The notes under the pieces: model-generated
What the model was told of the DNA's origin: nothing
Seen by the model: the letters and a program-made list of their open reading frames with translations, nothing else
Database searches by the model: none
Shown: piece after piece, positions 59,172 through 64,000 of the stretch
How positions within the stretch are numbered: position 1 is the stretch's first letter
Layout of the letters: the number at the start of each line of letters is the position of its first letter
Position numbers and translations under genes: made by a program
NCBI RefSeq assembly: GCF_042453785.1
Contig: NC_091669.1
Coordinates: 28,289,001 to 28,353,000, forward strand
Origin: Malus domestica
Lineage: Eukaryota; Streptophyta; Magnoliopsida; Rosales; Rosaceae
Length of the DNA stretch: 64,000 bases
Direction of reading: 5' to 3'

Positions 59172-59733
59172 TTGAGGCTTATTTTTAGCTACGCCTTCTA
59201 GAACTCAATTTTAATCTACTTTGCTCCTTATAACTCAAAAGTCACAACTTTACTCCCTGAAACTTAAAATTCGCTTCACTTTGCCCCTGGAACTTGATTT
59301 TGATCTCGATTTTGATCCCAATTTGCTCCTTGAAACTTGAAAGTCGTCTATAAAAAACTCAAAATTCACTCCACATTGCCTTAGATCTGTTAACTTCTTA
59401 AGTGTGTTTGATTTGGGAGAGCCAGGTTAATCAATATCTTTCTTTATTTTTTCATCTCTTCAATTTCTTGTTAATGTTCTCTAATTGTTGAATGTTGATG
59501 CATAACGGAGATTTACAATCAAATTTATTGCACATGTGGCATAGTCTTATTGGGTGTTGGGTCCCACATGTTTTAGGAGGTGACCTACAAATTTCAGAAA
59601 GAAGACAGAGTTCACAAGTCAAAGTGCAACAAATTTTAAGTTTCAAAGAGTAAATTGATAACTTTTGAATTACAGGGGGTAAGGTGAGATTAAAATAGAG
59701 TTCTAGAGAGCTTAACTAAAAATAAACCTTGAA
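59172..59733. mobile_element. Foldback element with ~110-bp inverted arms
   Basis: Left arm TTGAGGCTTATTTTTAGCTA ... CTAGAACTCAATTTTAATCT ... CAAAAGTCACAACTTTACTC. Right arm, inverted: TTCAAGGTTTATTTTTAGTT ... CTAGAACTCTATTTTAATCT ... CAAAAGTTATCAATTTACTC. The middle repeats 'ACTTGA(A)' lines and has no ORF. Target duplication not determined. Confidence 0.7.
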
Positions 59734-59837
59734 ATTGATAATCTCCTAATTAAAGATGTGATGAAGGGAAAAAAATATAAAATTTTGACCACCTATACTA
59801 AATTAATGGTACGCATGGAAAGACTAAAACATCTCAA

Positions 59838-59846
59838 TACTTGTTA
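59838..59846 (+). repeat. Left 9-bp TSD of the MITE
   Basis: TACTTGTTA, repeated exactly at 59995-60003. Confidence 0.75.
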
Positions 59847-59994
59847 GGATGTGATATCCACACACCCCATTTTACTTCTCACACATTTTTTTTAATTTTC
59901 GGCCGTCGGATCGGATGAATTGAAGAAGATCAACAGACAGAAATTATCAAGGGGTATGTGAGAAGTAAAATGGGGTGTGTGGATAGCACATCCC
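59847..59994. mobile_element. 148-bp MITE with near-perfect TIRs
   Basis: GGATGTGATATCCACACACC ... inverted GGGATGTGCTATCCACACAC; arms extend about 37 bp through CCATTTTACTTCTCACA. An 8-9-bp duplication flanks it. Its core matches the decayed relative at 3243-3373. Confidence 0.85.
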
Positions 59995-60114
59995 TACTTG
60001 TTAAATGGTTAGATTATAAGGGATGAATTCCCTTCCTAGATAATCCTCTCCTTATTATAATTTGAAATTGGAGAGTTTTTTATTCCAATCCAATCATGTG
60101 TACCCAATGAGCTC

Positions 60115-60318
60115 TTATGTTGTCAAGTAGACCTTCATCACTATTGATAAATCCACCACTGCGTTTGAGAAACCCAGATCACTGGCGAACTGAAGCTCAA
60201 ACGTTGTTGTCATCGCCTCCGTAGCTCCCACAGTAAGGTTTGTTTGAATTAGAATAGCACAGGCCGCCATCAACTCACCACGGTTGTTACGAATAACTAC
60301 ACCAGTACCTCTAAACAC
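60115..60318 (-). pseudogene. RNase H-like (RVT_3) fragment
   Basis: Minus strand: GTGVVIRNNRGELMAACAIL, GATEAMTTTFELQFASDLGF. This is the pattern of the RNase H domain found in plant non-LTR elements and captured copies (G-x-G-x-V-x-R-x-x-x-G ... E-x-x-A). Catalytic residues downstream are absent. Confidence 0.65.
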
Positions 60319-60625
60319 CCCATTTTTCTAAACAGCACTGTTGATTACTTTTTATCATAACGACTCGAATTTAGCCGTGCTTAGCTCAAAATAAGGTGAA
60401 GTTGGAATTTATAATGTATTTCAACGTTCAACGTCTCATTGATTTTGTATTCTTAGGAGCGTTTTACTTTCACTTATTTGAAGATGGAAAACTGAAAACA
60501 AGTTGCACCTATTTGTATCTATTTAGTGATCAGTCCGCTAGTTTTTTTTATCCCACTATAAACTCGTTTGTCAACTAATTTCCGTTACAAAAAAAAAATA
60601 CAACAAAAAACTTATTTCCAAATAT
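60319..60625. other. AT-rich intergenic sequence
   Basis: Nothing recognisable. Confidence 0.3.
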
Positions 60626-61248
60626 TGTTGTAGCCTATTTTATCTAACCAAGGGAAGGGGGTTGGCGGCAAGTGGAGGTTGTACAGAGAGATATGTTTGT
60701 AGAATTATAGAGGAATGTGTGTGTTATTCTCTCTTACGTAGTGTCTTTATTTATAGTAATAAGAGGATAAGAATTCATTCATCCCCAAGGAATACAAGTC
60801 CATATAGGAAAGAATAACTAGAATCAAATCTAATCTAGGATTTACACAATCACACTTAAACTAGGAAAGTTTACAAAAATCCCCCTTGAGTATGTAAATA
60901 CTCAAGGTAGATTCAACATCATGTAGAAGTTGAGGAAGTCAACTCATCGGCACTGATTCTGGGAACAACGCTATTCTCAATAAGGTAGGAACTTGCATAA
61001 AGAAGTAAGTCTCACTAAAAAACCCTATGGCTATAGCAAAAACCCGAGTAGGGACAAAATTCATAGTCTAAGGAAAAATGCATGAGAAATGCAAAGTCAA
61101 ATGAAACGTCTACGGGATGTCATCAGGGATATGATCAACCTAAGGTGGGTGCCTCGTCAAAACCTAGTTAGGTAGCAAAAACCCAGTGGGAAAAAAGCAC
61201 CTAATAGTAGGAAAAAGAGTACATTAAGATCAAGCAAATATTCTTCAG
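60626..61248 (-). repeat. LTR of a decayed Copia element
   Basis: On the minus strand it follows AATTGAGGGGGAG (polypurine tract) and ends ...GGCTACAACA. It contains TATAAATAAA at 60746-60755. Start not exactly fixed. Confidence 0.5.
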
Positions 61249-62345
61249 GATACTCCCCCTCAATTTGACACAATTCCAAAGAGAAATAACAATGTAACAA
61301 CTCAGAAAGTTTACGCAAACCAATTCCTTGAACAAGCTTCTGAAACGTCACATTCGGTAGTGATTTGGTGAAGAGGTCGGCCAGATTGTCTTGTGAACAG
61401 ATTTGAGTGACTTCAATCTTCTAATGCCCTTGTTATTGATGTGAGAAGAAGAACTTTGGCGCAATGTGCTTGATGCTATCTCCTTTGATGTAACACTTCT
61501 TGAGCTGTTCGATGCATGTTGCGTTATCTTCATAGATTGTCATCGGGACATCCACGACAGGGTAAAGATCGTAAGAGTTTTGAATATGGCCCACAACTAC
61601 TCTCAACCAAAAGCATTCTCGAGTTGCTTCATGTAAGGCGAGAGTTTCAGCATGGTTAGACAAAATGGTAACTAAGGTCTGTTTAGTTGACCTCCAAGAT
61701 ATTGCGGTGCCTCCAACAATTACGACATAACACGTTTGAGATGTGCATTGTGCGGATCAGATAAGTATCATGTGTCGACATAACCAGTAAGGCTAGAATC
61801 GACTCGAGAAGTGAGGGGTGCGGCATCACTTGAGCATCCGTAGGGATTAACAAGCCTAAATATGTAGTACTCTTAAGATAGCAGAAAATGTCTTTAACAC
61901 CAGTCCAGTGTTAGCGTGTTGGTGCATTACTGTATCTTGGCAAAAGATTAACGGCGAAGGAGATGTCGGGTCTAGTGCATTGAGCTAAATACAATAAGGC
62001 GCCAATCGTACTTGGATAAGGAACTTCAGGCTCCAAAATCTCTTCATCATCTTCTTTCGGACGGAAGGGATCTCGCTTTACATCTACCGATCAAACGACC
62101 ATAGGAGTACTCGATAGTTTCACTTTATCCTTATTAAAATGACGCAACACCTTCCGGGTGTAATTCGTTTGATGTACTAAGATTCCATCCGAATGGTGCT
62201 CATCTCAAGACCAAGACATCATCGAGTCTTTCCTAGATCTTTCACCTCAAATTCCAATTTCAGGTGCGTGGCAGTTCTTGCGAGCTCTTCAAGAGTTCCG
62301 CTAAGGTTCATGTCATCGACATATACTGCAACTATCGTAAAACCA
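61249..62345 (-). pseudogene. Copia pol (RT-RNase H) remnant
   Basis: Minus strand: TIVAVYVDDMNLSGT (RT YVDD), HLKLEFEVKDLGKTR, GALLYLAQCTRPDISFAVNL, NHAETLALHEATRECFWLR, TIYEDNATCIEQLKKCYIKG and KHIAPKFFF (RNase H). Several stops and frameshifts. It is cut at 62345, where a Gypsy-type LTR begins 12 bases later. Confidence 0.85.
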
Positions 62346-62356
62346 GAATGTGACTT

Positions 62357-62871
62357 TGTTTGTACTATACTTGACCAATCCCGAAACTACTGAGCACCGG
62401 TCAAAGTTATACCGTCAAGGACCCAGAAGAGTTTCCCTCCAACCAGAAGGCCAATCACAGCACGACACGTGTCGACATCAGAAGCCAATCATAGTGCGAC
62501 ACATGTCAACATCAGAAGCCAATCACAACACGACACGTGGCAATGTCAGAATGAAACTAGAAACTCTCTTCTATAAATAAAGATCATTCTCTCACAATAT
62601 TTCCTAATGTCATTTGTACTAAATCATTCATTAGTACTCACTAAAGGAGAGCTTGAACCTATGTACCTGTGTAAACCCTTCACAATTAATGAGAACTCCT
62701 TTACTCTGTGGACGTAGCCAATCTGGGTGAACCACGTACATCTTGTGTTTGCTTCCCTGTCCCTATCCATTGACATACTTATCCACACTAGTGACCGAAG
62801 CAATCTAGCGAAGGTCACAAACTTAACATTTTCTATTGTACCAAAGTCCTTACTGATTTTGTGCATCAACA
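62357..62871 (+). repeat. 5' LTR of a Tat-like Gypsy element
   Basis: TGTTTGTACTATACTTGACC ... TTGTGCATCAACA, 515 bp, followed by the primer site TTTGGCGCCATCTGTGGGAA. U3 has three tandem 33-34-bp repeats (62450-62550) and a TATA box at 62572-62579. Confidence 0.85.
62572..62579 (+). promoter_or_regulatory. TATA box of the LTR
   Basis: TATAAATA preceded by three CCAAT-containing repeats. Confidence 0.65.
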
Positions 62872-62977
62872 TTTGGCGCCATCTGTGGGAACGACACTTA
62901 TTCCCACTCTCTTCAGCTTTGTTAAGCTGGTTTCCACCATTCTTACACTCTCATTTGACCAGGCATCCCTCTCCAAC

Positions 62978-63802
62978 ATGGGGAGCGAAGGAAGCCACAG
63001 CACACAGAATAACACCCATCTTGCACCTAGTGCGAAGCAACGAAAGAATGAAGGAAATAGGGTTGCTCTTCAAGCTAAAGTTGATGAGCTAGAAGCTCAA
63101 AACAACAAAATAGCAATGAAGAATGAGGTCCTCCAGGAGCAGTATGAGAAGCTCTTTGAGACGCTTCACGAAACTATGTGTACTCAAACACGCGAGCTTG
63201 TTGCCCCTATGGACATCAACCATCATCTGGGTATCCCCCAACCCGAAGGGTCACCTTCATTCGACATGGGTATCCCTGATGAGAAGCGAGCTAATCATCA
63301 AAACATTGATCAACTTGAGACTTCTTTCAACCCAGCTGTTTCGACCCGAAGCAGGAGAAGTGGAGGAAAACACCTCATTGCAGAAGGGTTGGAAGGATCG
63401 AAAGCCGTTTATCGTGACTGCCGAGACTTCCTAAAGCAACATCGAGAGAATCATCTCCACATATGCTCGAAGATTAATGACCCAAGGGTTTCTGAAAGAC
63501 TCGGTCCCCTCCTACGACCCAGGCCAGCTGCCAATCTAGGGAAGGAACGACATGTCCTAGAGGAACATGAAGGTACAGGGGACTCTAAGGTATTTCGACA
63601 AACTCGCCTCAGAAGTCAGTACGGCGAGTCTAAGGAAAAATCACACGTCCTTGCTCAAACTTTCCTACTTCAAAGAGGCAATGGAGACTTACGAAAGAAA
63701 ATCCCAGTGGTACTTGACTCCACTCAAGACCCCCTTGTCCTACAGCTCCTTGAGAAAGTAAACAAGTTGAAGGTCGAACGTCAGGCCGAGATACCTGACT
63801 AA
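62978..63802 (+). pseudogene. Gag N-terminal part of the Tat-like Gypsy element
   Basis: From ATG 62978 (MGSEGSHSTQNN) 274 codons are open. A coiled-coil region VALQAKVDELEAQNNKIAMK, then NEVLQEQYEKLFETLHETM, is followed by basic sequence. It stops at TAA 63800-63802, where the family would continue. Further gag signatures appear in other frames (GPLTKRILDTPF at about 63820; PIEHLNLFESTMAYRMHTDE near 63915), so the gene is frame-broken. The rest lies beyond the window. Confidence 0.72.
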
Positions 63803-64000
63803 AACCAACCCAGGCCTGGCCCTCTCACAAAGAGGATCCTTGACACCCCCTTCAAGTGAAGACAAAACAAAAGCTTGGTTTATAACTCTATACTGCAAGG
63901 GAGGACCCAATTGAACACCTTAACCTCTTTGAGTCCACCATGGCATATCGGATGCACACCGACGAAGAGCGATGTCTTCTCTTCCCCTCCACCCTCTCTG
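63803..64000 (+). pseudogene. Frame-broken continuation of gag
   Basis: Out-of-frame gag segments as noted for the upstream entry (PIEHLNLFESTMAYRMHTDE, ERCLLFPSTLS); runs off the edge. Confidence 0.6.

Overview
This is plant nuclear DNA. It has GT-AG introns (19 exons in one gene), MULE, hAT, RTE-LINE, Copia and Athila/Tat-type Gypsy elements, MITEs and tRNA-derived SINEs. Repeat style and gene content suggest a woody eudicot, most likely Rosaceae (apple/pear relatives). That placement is inference. Five host genes look intact: two small secreted cysteine-rich (defensin-like) genes (2128-2705 + and 5299-5814 -), methylmalonate-semialdehyde dehydrogenase (34640-42090 +), an MPV17/PMP22-family membrane protein (43608-46136 +) and a RING-H2 E3 ligase (58004-58995 +).

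Layout. 1-1198: end and 3' LTR of a Gypsy element that enters from the left. 1199-6220: the convergent defensin-like pair with SINEs and small repeats. 6230-33568: one 27.3-kb Mutator-like element (MULE) with matching terminal inverted repeats and a perfect 9-bp target duplication (ATTAAATTA). Its FAR1/MULE/SWIM/OTU gene runs on the minus strand. Inside it are (a) a 1.0-kb hAT with an 8-bp TSD, (b) an LRR-kinase fragment, (c) an LTR element at 8308-21616 that carries fragments of three host genes (AUG7, a DUF21/CNNM gene, SINAT) and is itself split by an intact 8.4-kb gag/pol-less Athila-type element at 9809-18176, and (d) an RTE LINE at 22262-30047 with a 16-bp TSD, in which a 3.9-kb LTR-element segment sits between two overlapping LINE pieces.

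33578-46781: a hAT relic, then the MMSDH gene (MITEs in its introns), a solo LTR, and the MPV17-family gene with a chloroplast petA insert in intron 1. 46782-57717: a complete, very young Athila-type retrotransposon (LTRs differ by about one base in length, TSD AGAGT, one uninterrupted 1825-aa gag-pol frame). It inserted about 290 bp upstream of the RING gene. 58996-64000: MITE and foldback elements, a Copia relic, and the 5' LTR and broken gag of a Tat-like Gypsy element that runs off the right edge.

Most notable points: the multi-level nested MULE; an antisense ORF with its own TATA box (208 and about 224 aa, roughly four-fifths identical by eye) kept open in two different LTR backbones; an apparent autonomous/non-autonomous Athila pair sharing primer site, U5 and polypurine tract; and a pair of 12-cysteine double-motif secreted peptide genes. 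All calls come from reading the sequence; no database search or alignment program was run.
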